Shown here piece by piece: positions 52,303 to 62,000 of a stretch of DNA of 64,000 nucleotides. How positions within the stretch are numbered: position 1 is the stretch's first letter; every line of letters starts with the position of its first letter. The stretch is from Bacteroidota bacterium. GTDB taxonomy: Bacteria; Bacteroidota; Bacteroidia; AKYH767-A; OLB10. Under the pieces are notes generated by a model. That model was given only the letters and a program-made list of their open reading frames with translations. It did not search any database and was not told the DNA's origin. Made by a program: the position numbers and the translations under genes. The stretch is from assembly GCA_023251535.1 (NCBI GenBank), contig JAHEYP010000003.1, positions 1-64,000 of the forward strand. Direction: 5' to 3'.

Positions 52303-52689
52303 TTATCCGTTTGCTATCTTTCTATTATCGAGACATCTTTTAATAGTATCTAACAAATCTTGTTTTCTAACAGGTTTGAAAAGGTATTCATTTGCACCCA
52401 ATTCCATTCCCTTTTTAACGTCACTTTCTTCCGTTTTAGCAGTTAAAAAAATGAATGGGATATCTTTGAGAGTAGGATATAAACGTAGTACTTCCAGGAC
52501 ATCGAATCCATCCATAAAAGGCATATTGATATCGCAGATAATTACATCGGGTTGTATGATATTCATTCCTTCAATTCCATTCTCACCGTCTTCAGCTGTG
52601 GCAACAGTATATCCGCTTAGTTCGAGCAACTCTTTTAAGTTGTTGCGCAGCCTTTCTTCGTCTTCAATAATTAAAATTTTCGCGTTCAT
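52303..52689 (-). CDS. Single-domain response regulator paired with the upstream PAS kinase
   Basis: The 128-residue product is one receiver domain: ILIIEDEE, Asp53 in VIICDINMPFMDG, FIFLTAKTE and NEYLFKPV with the conserved lysine. Its ATG overlaps the kinase stop by 1 nt, so the two are translated together and should form a kinase-regulator pair. No output domain follows, so it acts by protein contact or feeds a further relay. It converges with the haem-binding protein gene. Confidence 0.93.
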   Translation of the reverse strand: MNAKILIIEDEERLRNNLKELLELSGYTVATAEDGENGIEGMNIIQPDVIICDINMPFMDGFDVLEVLRLYPTLKDIPFIFLTAKTEESDVKKGMELGANEYLFKPVRKQDLLDTIKRCLDNRKIANG

Positions 52690-54902
52690 TAGTTGTTTAA
52701 TAAAGGAAGAGTTAGTTTTACAATACAGCCTTCGTTTTCTTCGCTTATGATTTCTACTGTTCCGTTATGCTGTTCAATAAATTGTTTTACAATTACTAGT
52801 CCGAGTCCTGTGCCTTTAATGTTTTTTACATTGGATGCTCTGTAGAAAGACGTAAAGAGTTGTTTTTGGTCTTTTTTAGGGATTCCTACACCATGATCTA
52901 TAACGCAAATTTCTACCTCATTGTTTTTGTAATTTATAGTTAGTGCAATATTTTCATTTAGTGGTGAATACTTGATACCATTGTTAATCAAGTTTGTTAT
53001 TACATGATCGATTAAGTTTTTGTCAAATAACAATGGTTTTGAAGCACCTGTTTCGGCAACAACTATTTTATGTGAAACTTTCTTTTGCTCTAATGCAGCA
53101 ACAATATTCCTAACCGTAGCTGATATATCTCCAATTTCGGGATGAAAGTTAGATTTGATCGTTTCAGCCTTTCCCACATCAAAAATATTGGTCATAATGT
53201 TATTCATTCGATCAACATCACCTGCTATATTGGCAAGATGTTTTTCAACTCTTTCTGGTTGTGGATGTTCGCTGCTATTTAAGATTTCAAGAATATCGAC
53301 ACTTGAAATGATGTTGGCAAGTGGGGTTCTGAATTCATGCGATGCTAAGTTGATAAACTGCGATTTTAGTCGATTAAGTTCCATCTCTTTTTCTAGCATC
53401 TGGCGATAATTCTCTTTTGTTTCTTTGGTTAATGTAATATCATTAGCAACAATTACATAATTGATGATCTCACCTTTTTCATTGATAATTGGTGACGCAT
53501 TTACTTGTAACCAACGTTGTTTTCCTTGTTTTTTCGAAAAACTCAATTCTCCAGTGAAGGCCGCAGCTTCTTTGATAGAGTTTGCGAATTTCTCAATATC
53601 ACTTCCTGATTTATTTTGATTAAAAATCGAAGAAATATTTTGATGAATTAATTCATTGTTTTTATACTCTGAAAATTTCTGAAATGCATCGTTCATCCAT
53701 TCGATTTCATGATTTCTATTTGTGAAAATAACGAAACTGTTAGTTTGGCTAGCAACAACTGCTAATCGCTTTAATTGTTCTTCTTCTTTTTTCCGCTTAG
53801 TTATATCACGAACTAAACAAATCAAACTATTGTCTTCGACCAATGTAACACTTACGTCAACATTGATGTAATCGCCATTTTTCTTTCTTGCGATCGTTTC
53901 GCCTCTCCATTGTTTGTCGTTAAGTAAAGCTGGAGCGAGTTCCGCAATCACTCTGTTAAGTTCACTCTCTTCATAGAACATCGACCATGACTTTCCTAGT
54001 AATTCTTCACGATCGCTATATCCGAACAGCTCAGCATGCGACTGATTCATGTACCTGTAAGTCTGGTCTGAATTAACAATTGCAATACCATCGTGAGAAG
54101 CTTCAATGGCTAATGCTTGTTCTTGGTTTTTAAGTTCAGAAACTTTTTGAGCGGTGATATTAATTCCATATCCAATTATGTTAGTCATTGCACCGTCCTT
54201 GTTAAGGATTGGACGCATATTTCTTAAATGATATTCCGTATTGTTATTTCGAGTTATCTTTTCTTCAAACGAATATTCGTTTCCTTCCTCTCTTAGCTTA
54301 TATAACCTTGACTGGCGTTTTTGTCCAATTTCAATAGGGAGGTTTCTATGTAAACAATACTCTAGATCAGTTCTTCCTATTAGCCAAGCTCTAGTAATAT
54401 CATCTTTGATTGCATTTTTGTTGACATAAGTATATCTGAATTGAGGATCAAATACAGCGATATCGGCAGGCAATGTATCAAGTAGGTTCTTGTAAAAATC
54501 TCGTTCCTTTCTAATTGTTTCGTCATTTGTTAAATGTGAGTCAACAGGTGAAAGAGTAATTATGTAATCGTTGTTTTTGGGATCTAATTCGAGCTTTTGC
54601 ATATTAAACATCACATAGAACGAACGTCCTTCCGCTTGATGTAAACCAACTAATTTACATTCGTAAGCTGTTCCTGGATCCACATTTTTGTAATGTAAAA
54701 AAGAACTTGCTTCTCTATTGTCGAGATATGTTGGAAAATGTACTCCAATCCTGAAAAATATTCCTTTTTTAGTATAATAGTTACAGCGGCTATTTTGTGC
54801 CAATATTACCCCTTCATCGTCGGTGATCAACGCGGGAACAGGAATTGTGTTTAAAAGAGCGTGATATTCGGTAATAGTCTTTTCAGAAGCCGGTAATTTC
54901 AT
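52689..54902 (-). CDS. Soluble multi-PAS sensor histidine kinase (paralogue 1)
   Basis: The 737-residue protein has no membrane segment. Four PAS-type domains lie at about 10-130, 135-255, 260-375 and 380-500. HisKA has LASHEFRTPLANI (phospho-His near 522), and HATPase_c has TNLINNGIKYSP, DHGVGIPKKD and GTGLGLVIVKQF. It is a class with a plain kinase output and no fused receiver. The second PAS domain (LPADIAVFD ... LEYCLHRNLPIEIGQKR) is closely matched in the kinase at 56480-58735, so they are paralogues. A 12-bp palindrome lies 32 nt upstream. The signal is unknown; a cytosolic ligand or redox cofactor is possible. Confidence 0.92.
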   Translation of the reverse strand: MKLPASEKTITEYHALLNTIPVPALITDDEGVILAQNSRCNYYTKKGIFFRIGVHFPTYLDNREASSFLHYKNVDPGTAYECKLVGLHQAEGRSFYVMFNMQKLELDPKNNDYIITLSPVDSHLTNDETIRKERDFYKNLLDTLPADIAVFDPQFRYTYVNKNAIKDDITRAWLIGRTDLEYCLHRNLPIEIGQKRQSRLYKLREEGNEYSFEEKITRNNNTEYHLRNMRPILNKDGAMTNIIGYGINITAQKVSELKNQEQALAIEASHDGIAIVNSDQTYRYMNQSHAELFGYSDREELLGKSWSMFYEESELNRVIAELAPALLNDKQWRGETIARKKNGDYINVDVSVTLVEDNSLICLVRDITKRKKEEEQLKRLAVVASQTNSFVIFTNRNHEIEWMNDAFQKFSEYKNNELIHQNISSIFNQNKSGSDIEKFANSIKEAAAFTGELSFSKKQGKQRWLQVNASPIINEKGEIINYVIVANDITLTKETKENYRQMLEKEMELNRLKSQFINLASHEFRTPLANIISSVDILEILNSSEHPQPERVEKHLANIAGDVDRMNNIMTNIFDVGKAETIKSNFHPEIGDISATVRNIVAALEQKKVSHKIVVAETGASKPLLFDKNLIDHVITNLINNGIKYSPLNENIALTINYKNNEVEICVIDHGVGIPKKDQKQLFTSFYRASNVKNIKGTGLGLVIVKQFIEQHNGTVEIISEENEGCIVKLTLPLLNN

Positions 54903-54933
54903 TTTATTTCAGCGGGGGCTATTAGTAGCGTGT

Positions 54934-54945
54934 CCGAAATTTCGG
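54934..54945. promoter_or_regulatory. 12-bp palindrome upstream of PAS kinase 1
   Basis: CCGAAATTTCGG is a perfect palindrome 32 nt before the kinase start at 54902, in the gap after the pseudo-receiver gene. It may be an operator. Confidence 0.35.
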
Positions 54946-55057
54946 GATAATATGGTGAGAATACCTGATAATTTAGGTGAATAGGATGAAAATGGAGGGG
55001 TAAACTGATGTTTGCTAGGTTAAAAGTAAAATTTTGAGTAGAATAAAGTGAGTATAA

Positions 55058-55744
55058 CTAGTAGTTCATTAAGGTGAAATTAATGGAACTATTGCTTGGA
55101 ATGGGTAAAATATAGAGTAGGTAAGATTTAGAATTGATTCGGATTTTATTTGTCAATTGTTGTTTTCGATGGAATAAACTTTTTACCATTTCTGAGAATG
55201 AGTGTTGATTTATTGATTTTTCAATGATGTAAGCATTAAAAATCTTCGATATTATTTCATCTTCATAAATTGAAATACCTTCAGATGTGTATTTCCCAAT
55301 TCGGACCTGATATGTGTTTAGGTGAAATTCAGGAATTGATAAATTGCATTGAAATGGATGAAGTTCCATCTTTCGTTTTACAATAACCTCACGAATTTCA
55401 TCCAAAGTGAATGGGAAGAAGATAAGGTTTGAGTCAATTTCATTAAAGTGAATTTTCAGTTTCGATTTGATCGATGGATCAGCAATAATAATATAAGGAG
55501 ATTTTACTTTTCCGTCCTCAAAAGTTAATCTAATAGCGGATTTAATGATATCATCATTTGCCGATTCCGTTAAAGCAATTATGGAGAATGCTGCACGATC
55601 GACCGGGTAAAATTTGAAATTATTGATATCTTCAATTTCTATATCGAAATAGCCGAATTTTTCAAGTTCTGTTATTAATCCTTCTATTGCACAACGTTCG
55701 TTGCAATAAATAAAATAAGTATCATTGAAAGTTATGTTTTCCAT
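55058..55744 (-). CDS. Unrecognised protein, probably a decayed receiver domain plus a helical tail
   Basis: The 228-residue product matches no family by eye. Its first 125 residues follow the alternating strand/helix order of a receiver domain: YFIYCNE, AIEGLITELEKFG, a SIIALTES strand, SPYIIIADP, and LIFFPFTLDEIREVI, which aligns with the usual KPF-x-EL end. None of the phosphorylation residues is present: no acidic pair, no acceptor aspartate in the third strand, and the lysine before PF is phenylalanine. The last 100 residues are mixed and basic. It lies between the LuxR-type regulator and kinase 1 in a signalling cluster, which supports a receiver origin. Confidence 0.55.
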   Translation of the reverse strand: MENITFNDTYFIYCNERCAIEGLITELEKFGYFDIEIEDINNFKFYPVDRAAFSIIALTESANDDIIKSAIRLTFEDGKVKSPYIIIADPSIKSKLKIHFNEIDSNLIFFPFTLDEIREVIVKRKMELHPFQCNLSIPEFHLNTYQVRIGKYTSEGISIYEDEIISKIFNAYIIEKSINQHSFSEMVKSLFHRKQQLTNKIRINSKSYLLYILPIPSNSSINFTLMNY

Positions 55745-55812
55745 GACTTTTATACATACTTGTAATTGTAACGTTATAGGTGCTATTACCTATCTTAAGT
55801 AGGTGTGTGCCA

Positions 55813-56478
55813 TTATTTTGCTTCTAAATATGGTTTAATTTTTAATGCCAAGGTTAAGACACTATGGCCACCTTTTAAGTCAAGTTTTTTACTGATATTA
55901 TGTCGATGGTTTTCAACTGTTTTTGGACTTAAGAATATTAAGTCAGCAATTTCTTGTGTAGATTTTTCTTGAGCAACATAATACAAAATTCTAATTTCTG
56001 ACTTTGATAGTCGCCCAATGATTTTCTCGGAATCTTCCTTCGACATATCTAGCTTATCAGTTAAGCTCCTGTTTATTCGATCACTTAATTCGTTCAGTAA
56101 TTTATCTCGTTGGCTTAATCGAATTTCGATAGCAGCTAATAAATCTGTACTATTTACAGGTTTTGTTAAATAATCATCTGCTCCCATGTTCATGCCGAAT
56201 CGAATGTCTTCATGCTCAACTTTAGCAGAAAGGAAAATAAAACACATGAAGTTTTCTGGTAACTCTCTAACTTCCTTTAATAGTTGATATCCGTCGAGTT
56301 TAGGCATACGAATATCACAAATAACTAAATCGGGTGAATCATTTTTAATAATTTCAAGTCCGGCTTCACCGTCACTAGCAGTTAACATTTTATAACCATG
56401 AATTGTCAAAAGCTCCTTTAGATTTTCTCTAAGAATAAGTTCATCTTCAATTACTAGGATTGTGTACTGTTTTGACAT
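55813..56478 (-). CDS. Response regulator with receiver and LuxR-type DNA-binding domain
   Basis: The 221-residue product has a receiver domain (about 5-122; ILVIEDEL, Asp55 in LVICDIRMPKLDG, FIFLSAKVE, DDYLTKPV). A C-terminal LuxR/FixJ HTH (about 150-215) has LSKSEIRILYYVAQ and STQEIADLIFLSPKTVENHRHNI. It should bind DNA as a dimer after phosphorylation by the kinase encoded 1 nt upstream. Targets are unknown; the divergent pyruvate:ferredoxin oxidoreductase gene is a candidate by position. Confidence 0.93.
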   Translation of the reverse strand: MSKQYTILVIEDELILRENLKELLTIHGYKMLTASDGEAGLEIIKNDSPDLVICDIRMPKLDGYQLLKEVRELPENFMCFIFLSAKVEHEDIRFGMNMGADDYLTKPVNSTDLLAAIEIRLSQRDKLLNELSDRINRSLTDKLDMSKEDSEKIIGRLSKSEIRILYYVAQEKSTQEIADLIFLSPKTVENHRHNISKKLDLKGGHSVLTLALKIKPYLEAK

Positions 56479-56479
56479 T

Positions 56480-58735
56480 TTATTGCTGCTTTAATAATGT
56501 TACGGTGACTGAACACCCTTGATTTATTTGACTATTTATGGTTACTGTTCCAGAGTGGCGGTCGATAAATTGTTTTACTATTCCTAAACCTAATCCTGTA
56601 CCCGGATAGCTCATTGTATTTGAAGCTCTAAAGAATGAACTGAACAGTTGATTTTGTTCATCCTCTGGTATTCCAATACCACGATCTGTAATTGTTATAA
56701 ATACAATTTCTTCTTGTTCTTCAAAATCTAAAACTATTGGACTCTCAGAGTCAGAATATTTGTATGCATTGTTTAATAAGTTATGAATAACATGTTCAAT
56801 TAATTTATTATCGAAGTTTACCATCACTTGTTGTTCACCTAACGTCGTAACTACAGTACGGCTGTGATGAATAAGTTCGAAGTTTTGAATACAATTCTTT
56901 AAGAACATAACAATATCTTGGCGAAAAGGTTTAAATGGCATTTTGCCTGATTGGATTTTGCCGAATAATAGCACATTGTCCATTATTTGAGTCATTCGCT
57001 CAATTTCTTCTAAACATCGCTTTAAATGAATATCAACTCTTTCAGGATATTTTATTTTTTCTTTGATTAAAATAACTTTAATTAATTCTATACTCGTCAT
57101 GATTCCTGCTAATGGTGTGCGGAATTCATGTGATGCCATGCTCACGAATTGGGATTTCAATTCACCTAGCGCTTTTTCCTTATTCAGCGATTTTTGAATA
57201 ATAAACTCAGCATTTTTAATTGGTGTAATATCTGTTTCAACTGAAACCCAATTCACAATGTTGCCATGATCGTCGAATACAGGATTTGATGTCAGGTATA
57301 CCCAAAAAGTACTTCCATCTTTTTTATAGCACAATTTTTCGCCTGAGAATGGTAATCCGTTATCTGTAGAATATTTTAGTCTTTCTAGTACTTCATTCCC
57401 GGTTTCTGGACCTGATAAAAAGAATGGTTTTTGTCCAATGACATCGGTCAAAAGGTATCCTGAAGTTCGTTCAAATGATTCGTTGGCCCATTCGATTTTT
57501 GTATCGGGATCGGTAATTAGCACCATTGAAGTGGTTTGCTTGGCTACGAGTGCCAATCTTTTTAATGTTTCTTCCTGGAGCTTACTTTCTGAATAGTCTC
57601 GACAAATACAAACCATGCCTCCGTCGGGAAGTAAATTTAGTGTAAGTTCAACGTAGATTTTTCTATTAGTGCCTCGTAAGTTAGCTCTCGTAATTCCTCT
57701 CCACTTTTTGCTTTCAATGAGACTTGGGAAAACTTCTTTTTCTATTCTTTCGATTTCTTCTTGATCATAAAATTCTCTCCATGTTTTGCCTAGTAGTTCA
57801 TTCTCTTTTTGATATCCGAACATTCGGATATGTGAACCGTTTAAGTAAGTGTATTTTCCTTCAAAATCAAGTAATGCAATTCCGTCGAGTGATATTTCGA
57901 TTGCAACTTCTTGTCGCATATTTTTTAATTCATACGCTTTTAATTGGTCGATATTTAATCCATAGCCTAATGCATATTTGAATTCGCCATTCGGCTTATA
58001 GATGCCATGCATAATTCTAAGATTATGGAACGATTTGTCTTGTCGTTCAATTGTTTCTTCGAATGAATAATAATGAAGCTTGTTCTTTAAGAAATGTTCG
58101 TATTTTGTTCGGCGTTCTTGTGCAATTGTTATTGGTAGATTTCTAAAATTGCAATAATCAAAATCGTCTTTACCAATCAGCCAATTTCTGACTTCGTCGC
58201 TTTTTATTGCGTGGTTATTGAGATACAAATATTTTTGTGATTCATCAAAAACTGCAATGTCAGCAGGTAAGTTGTCAAGGATTTCTTTGTAAAAATCCCT
58301 CGAAGTTTCAGCTTCTTTGATTTTGGAATAGTTGGAATCGTTTTCAAAAAAAATAAAAAGATGTCCACAACTATTGTCTACATTTATAATGCACGAAGAA
58401 CTTATTTTATAGTAATGTGAACTGTTATCTGAATAATTTATCAGTTCAAAATCATTGGTATTTAAAGAATCGCAAGTAATGTAATCATTTAACTCTGTTT
58501 TGGATAGGCCAAGAATTTCATTTATTGGTGACTTGACTTTTCGTTCTAGATGATTAAAAAATACTTTTGCTTTTTCATTAATATCCACAATAGCAAAGTT
58601 CCGGTCAGTAAATATGGCCGGTCCTGGTAAAATATCAAGCTGCATGGATATATTTTTAATCAATAGTTGGTGATTTTTGTAGAGCCCTCGATCTACTAGA
58701 TTTGCAAATAAATGACTTTCAGCGACACTTTTCAT
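56480..58735 (-). CDS. Soluble multi-PAS sensor histidine kinase (paralogue 2)
   Basis: The product is 751 residues from the chosen ATG and has no membrane helix. It carries four PAS-type regions like paralogue 1, including LPADIAVFD and YCNFRNLPITIAQERR in the second. HisKA has MASHEFRTPLAGI (phospho-His near 537), and HATPase_c has HNLLNNAYKYSD, DRGIGIPEDE and GTGLGLGIVKQF. The frame reaches a GTG at 58762, but ATG 58735 is preceded by AAAGGAAG, a usable ribosome binding site, and starts the matching region, so it is chosen. It is followed by its LuxR-type regulator. The ligand is unknown. Confidence 0.9.
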   Translation of the reverse strand: MKSVAESHLFANLVDRGLYKNHQLLIKNISMQLDILPGPAIFTDRNFAIVDINEKAKVFFNHLERKVKSPINEILGLSKTELNDYITCDSLNTNDFELINYSDNSSHYYKISSSCIINVDNSCGHLFIFFENDSNYSKIKEAETSRDFYKEILDNLPADIAVFDESQKYLYLNNHAIKSDEVRNWLIGKDDFDYCNFRNLPITIAQERRTKYEHFLKNKLHYYSFEETIERQDKSFHNLRIMHGIYKPNGEFKYALGYGLNIDQLKAYELKNMRQEVAIEISLDGIALLDFEGKYTYLNGSHIRMFGYQKENELLGKTWREFYDQEEIERIEKEVFPSLIESKKWRGITRANLRGTNRKIYVELTLNLLPDGGMVCICRDYSESKLQEETLKRLALVAKQTTSMVLITDPDTKIEWANESFERTSGYLLTDVIGQKPFFLSGPETGNEVLERLKYSTDNGLPFSGEKLCYKKDGSTFWVYLTSNPVFDDHGNIVNWVSVETDITPIKNAEFIIQKSLNKEKALGELKSQFVSMASHEFRTPLAGIMTSIELIKVILIKEKIKYPERVDIHLKRCLEEIERMTQIMDNVLLFGKIQSGKMPFKPFRQDIVMFLKNCIQNFELIHHSRTVVTTLGEQQVMVNFDNKLIEHVIHNLLNNAYKYSDSESPIVLDFEEQEEIVFITITDRGIGIPEDEQNQLFSSFFRASNTMSYPGTGLGLGIVKQFIDRHSGTVTINSQINQGCSVTVTLLKQQ

Positions 58736-59065
58736 ACTTCTTCCTTTAAAATAAGGGGACACCCCTATGTTTTTTTTATAATTGAGCCAATATTTTGCAG
58801 TTAAATGACATGATTACGTCAATTGGCTTTGATGTTTTATGCAATATAGATGTGTATTTAATTGAAATCATTCAAAATTTTTATTTGTTGAATTATATGA
58901 CATTATTTCAGATGTTCCCTATGTAGATGGTAGCCTTTTTTATTTTTTTTGTTATAGTCACATTTTAGTGATTGACGAAGATTTGATTTAGACATGATTT
59001 TCATCACCCTTAAAAAGGCGGTTAAATTCTAATTTTCGGGACTCATTTTACCCAAACTAGGAATT
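58736..59065. other. Divergent intergenic region between PAS kinase 2 and nifJ
   Basis: This 330-nt AT-rich space must hold promoters for both directions. It has a short hairpin AGGGG-ACA-CCCCT at 58754-58766 in the kinase leader. A near match to the -7 element (TATTTTG, one base short in the spacer) is at 58791-58797 on the plus strand. No exact TAnnTTTG promoter and no coding sequence is seen. Confidence 0.4.
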
Positions 59066-62000
59066 ATGGAAACTACTTCTTTATCGCCTGAAAAAGCAGG
59101 AAAAAGCAAGGCTCAGGAAAAGAAATTTGAAATTATGGATGGTAACGAAGCTGCCGCTTATGTAGCTTACCGTACCAATGAAATATGTGCTATTTACCCT
59201 ATAACGCCTTCATCGGCAATGGGTGAATTCTCCGATGAGTGGAGTTCTGACGGAAAGAAAAACATTTATGGCACTGTTCCCACGGTTATCGAGATGCAAA
59301 GTGAGGCAGGAGCAGCAGGGGCATTGCATGGATCGCTTCAAGGAGGAGCTTTATCTACCACATTTACTTGTTCTCAGGGATTATTGTTAATGATTCCGAA
59401 TATGTACAAGATTGCTGGTGAATTAACGCCTACGGTCTTTCAGATTGCTGCGAGGGCATTGGCAACGCATGCTTTGTCGATTTTTGGTGATCATTCAGAC
59501 GTGATGGCGGTGCGTTCTACTGGATTTTCGATGTTATTCGGGAATAACCCTCAAGAGGCAATGGATATGGCTTTGATTGCTCAAGCTTCTACATTGCGAT
59601 CTAGAGTGCCTTTCTTAAATATTTTCGATGGATTCCGTACTTCTCATGAGCTAAATAAAGTAGAGCTTATTGATGATGAAGTTATGAGAAGCATGATTAA
59701 TCCGGAAGATGTTAAAGCGCATCGCAACCGTGCATTAAATCCAGAATCTCCATTTATTCGCGGAACAGCTCAAAATCCTGATGTTTTCTTCCAAGGTCGT
59801 GAGGCTTCAAATACTTTTTATTTAAATGTTCCTGGCATTGTTCAGCAAGCAATGGATCGATTTGCTGAACTTACAGGAAGAAGTTATAAGTTATTTGAAT
59901 ACTATGGTGATGCTCAAGCTGAGGACATCATAATCATTATGGGTTCAGGTAATGGTGCTGTTCGCGAAACGGTAGATTATTTAAATGCGCAAGGAAAGAA
60001 AACTGGGGTGCTTTCAATTCGTTTATTCCGTCCGTTCTCTGTAAAAGATTTTATTCATGCAATACCTAATTCTGTAAAACGAATAGCTGTATTGGATCGT
60101 TGTAAAGAAAACGGCGGAATTGGTGAGCCGCTTTATATGGATGTTTGTGGTGCTTTGCGTGAAGGATGGAAGGGCAATCAGCCTTCTGTAATAGGTGGAC
60201 GATATGGATTGGCTTCGAAAGAGTTTAATCCTGGAATGGTGAAGGCTGTTTTCGATGAAATGATTAAGGCTGAGCCTAAAAATCACTTTACAATCGGTAT
60301 TCACGATGATATTACACATACTAGCTTAGAGTGGGATGAGAGCTTTAATCTTGAAAATCAACATCGCTTCCGCGGATTATTCTATGGATTAGGAGCCGAT
60401 GGTACAGTAAGTGCGAATAAGAATTCGATTAAAATTATTGGCGACGGTACTAATCAATATGTGCAAGGGTATTTTGTATATGACTCTAAAAAATCAGGTT
60501 CCTTAACTGTATCGCATCTTCGTTTTGGCGATAATCCTATTCGTTCAACTTACCTAGTGCAAAGTGCTAATTTTATTGCTTGTCATCATTTCTCTTACTT
60601 AACAAAGTATGATGTCTTGAAATATGCTGAGAAGGGTGCAACATTCTTATTAAATGTTCCTTATGATGCAAATGATGTGTGGGATCGACTTCCTGATAAT
60701 ATTCAAGAGGAGATCATTCATAAACAACTGAAGTTTTATGTGGTGAATGCTTCAAGTGTTGCTCGCGAAACCGGAATGGGGTCAAGGATTAATACAATTC
60801 TTCAAACATGTTTCTTTGCTATCAGTAATGTTCTTCCTCGTGAAGAAGCAATTCAGAAAATTAAGGAAGCAATTTATAAATCCTATTCTAAGAAAGGAGA
60901 GGCAGCAGTTCAGAAAAATTATGTGGCCGTTGATCAAGCGGTAGCGCATCTTCACGAAATTAATTACAGCGGATTTGCTATCGGCCGTTTAAAACCAGAA
61001 CCGTTAATTTCTGGTGATGCTTCGGCATTTGTGAAAGATGTCATCGGACAGATTTTAGCAGGAGAAGGTGATAGTTTACCTGTTAGTGCTTTTCCTGTTG
61101 ATGGAACTTATCCTTCGGGAACTACTCAATATGAGAAACGAAATATAGCAGATAAAGTACCAGTTTGGGATGCTGATCTGTGTTCTCAATGTGGTAAATG
61201 CTTTATTATTTGTCCTCATGCCGCAATTCGTTGTAAAGTTTATGATAAGTCGGCTTTGTCAAATGCGCCTTCTACCTTTAAGTCTACCACTCCAATAGGT
61301 AAAGAATTTAATCGTGATACAGAAGTTTATTCATTACAAGTAGCTGTTGAAGATTGTACAGGTTGTAATTTGTGTACCGAAGTTTGTCCGATAGAAAGTA
61401 AAACTGAAAAAGGGCATAAGGCTATTAACATGGTTGATCAATTGCCAATCAAGGAGCAAGAAAAAGTGAACTGGGATTATTTCTTAAGTCTTCCTGATCT
61501 CGATCGTGATCGTGTTAATCGTACTACCGTGAAAGGAACGCAGTTCTATGAACCATTGTTCGAATTCTCGGGTGCATGCTCAGGTTGTGGTGAGACTCCT
61601 TACTTGAAATTGTTAACGCAGTTGTTCGGAGATCGTATGATTGTTGCTAATGCAACAGGATGTTCATCGATATTCGGAGGTAATTTGCCAACAACACCAT
61701 GGACGCATAATAAAGAAGGTCACGGACCTGCTTGGGCGAATTCATTGTTTGAAGATAATGCTGAATTCGGATTAGGATTGCGTTTAGCTACTGATAAGAA
61801 GAAAGAAACAGCATTACATTTATTACATAAACTCAAAAATATTGTAGGTCCTGATTTAGCCGAAGAAATTGCTATTAGTCCTGAAATTACAGAAGGTGAC
61901 TTTAGTAATCGACGCAAGCATATTACTAAGTTAAGAGAAGTATTACGTACGATAGATCGACCTGATGCAAAAGAATTATTACAGCTTACGGATTTCTTAA

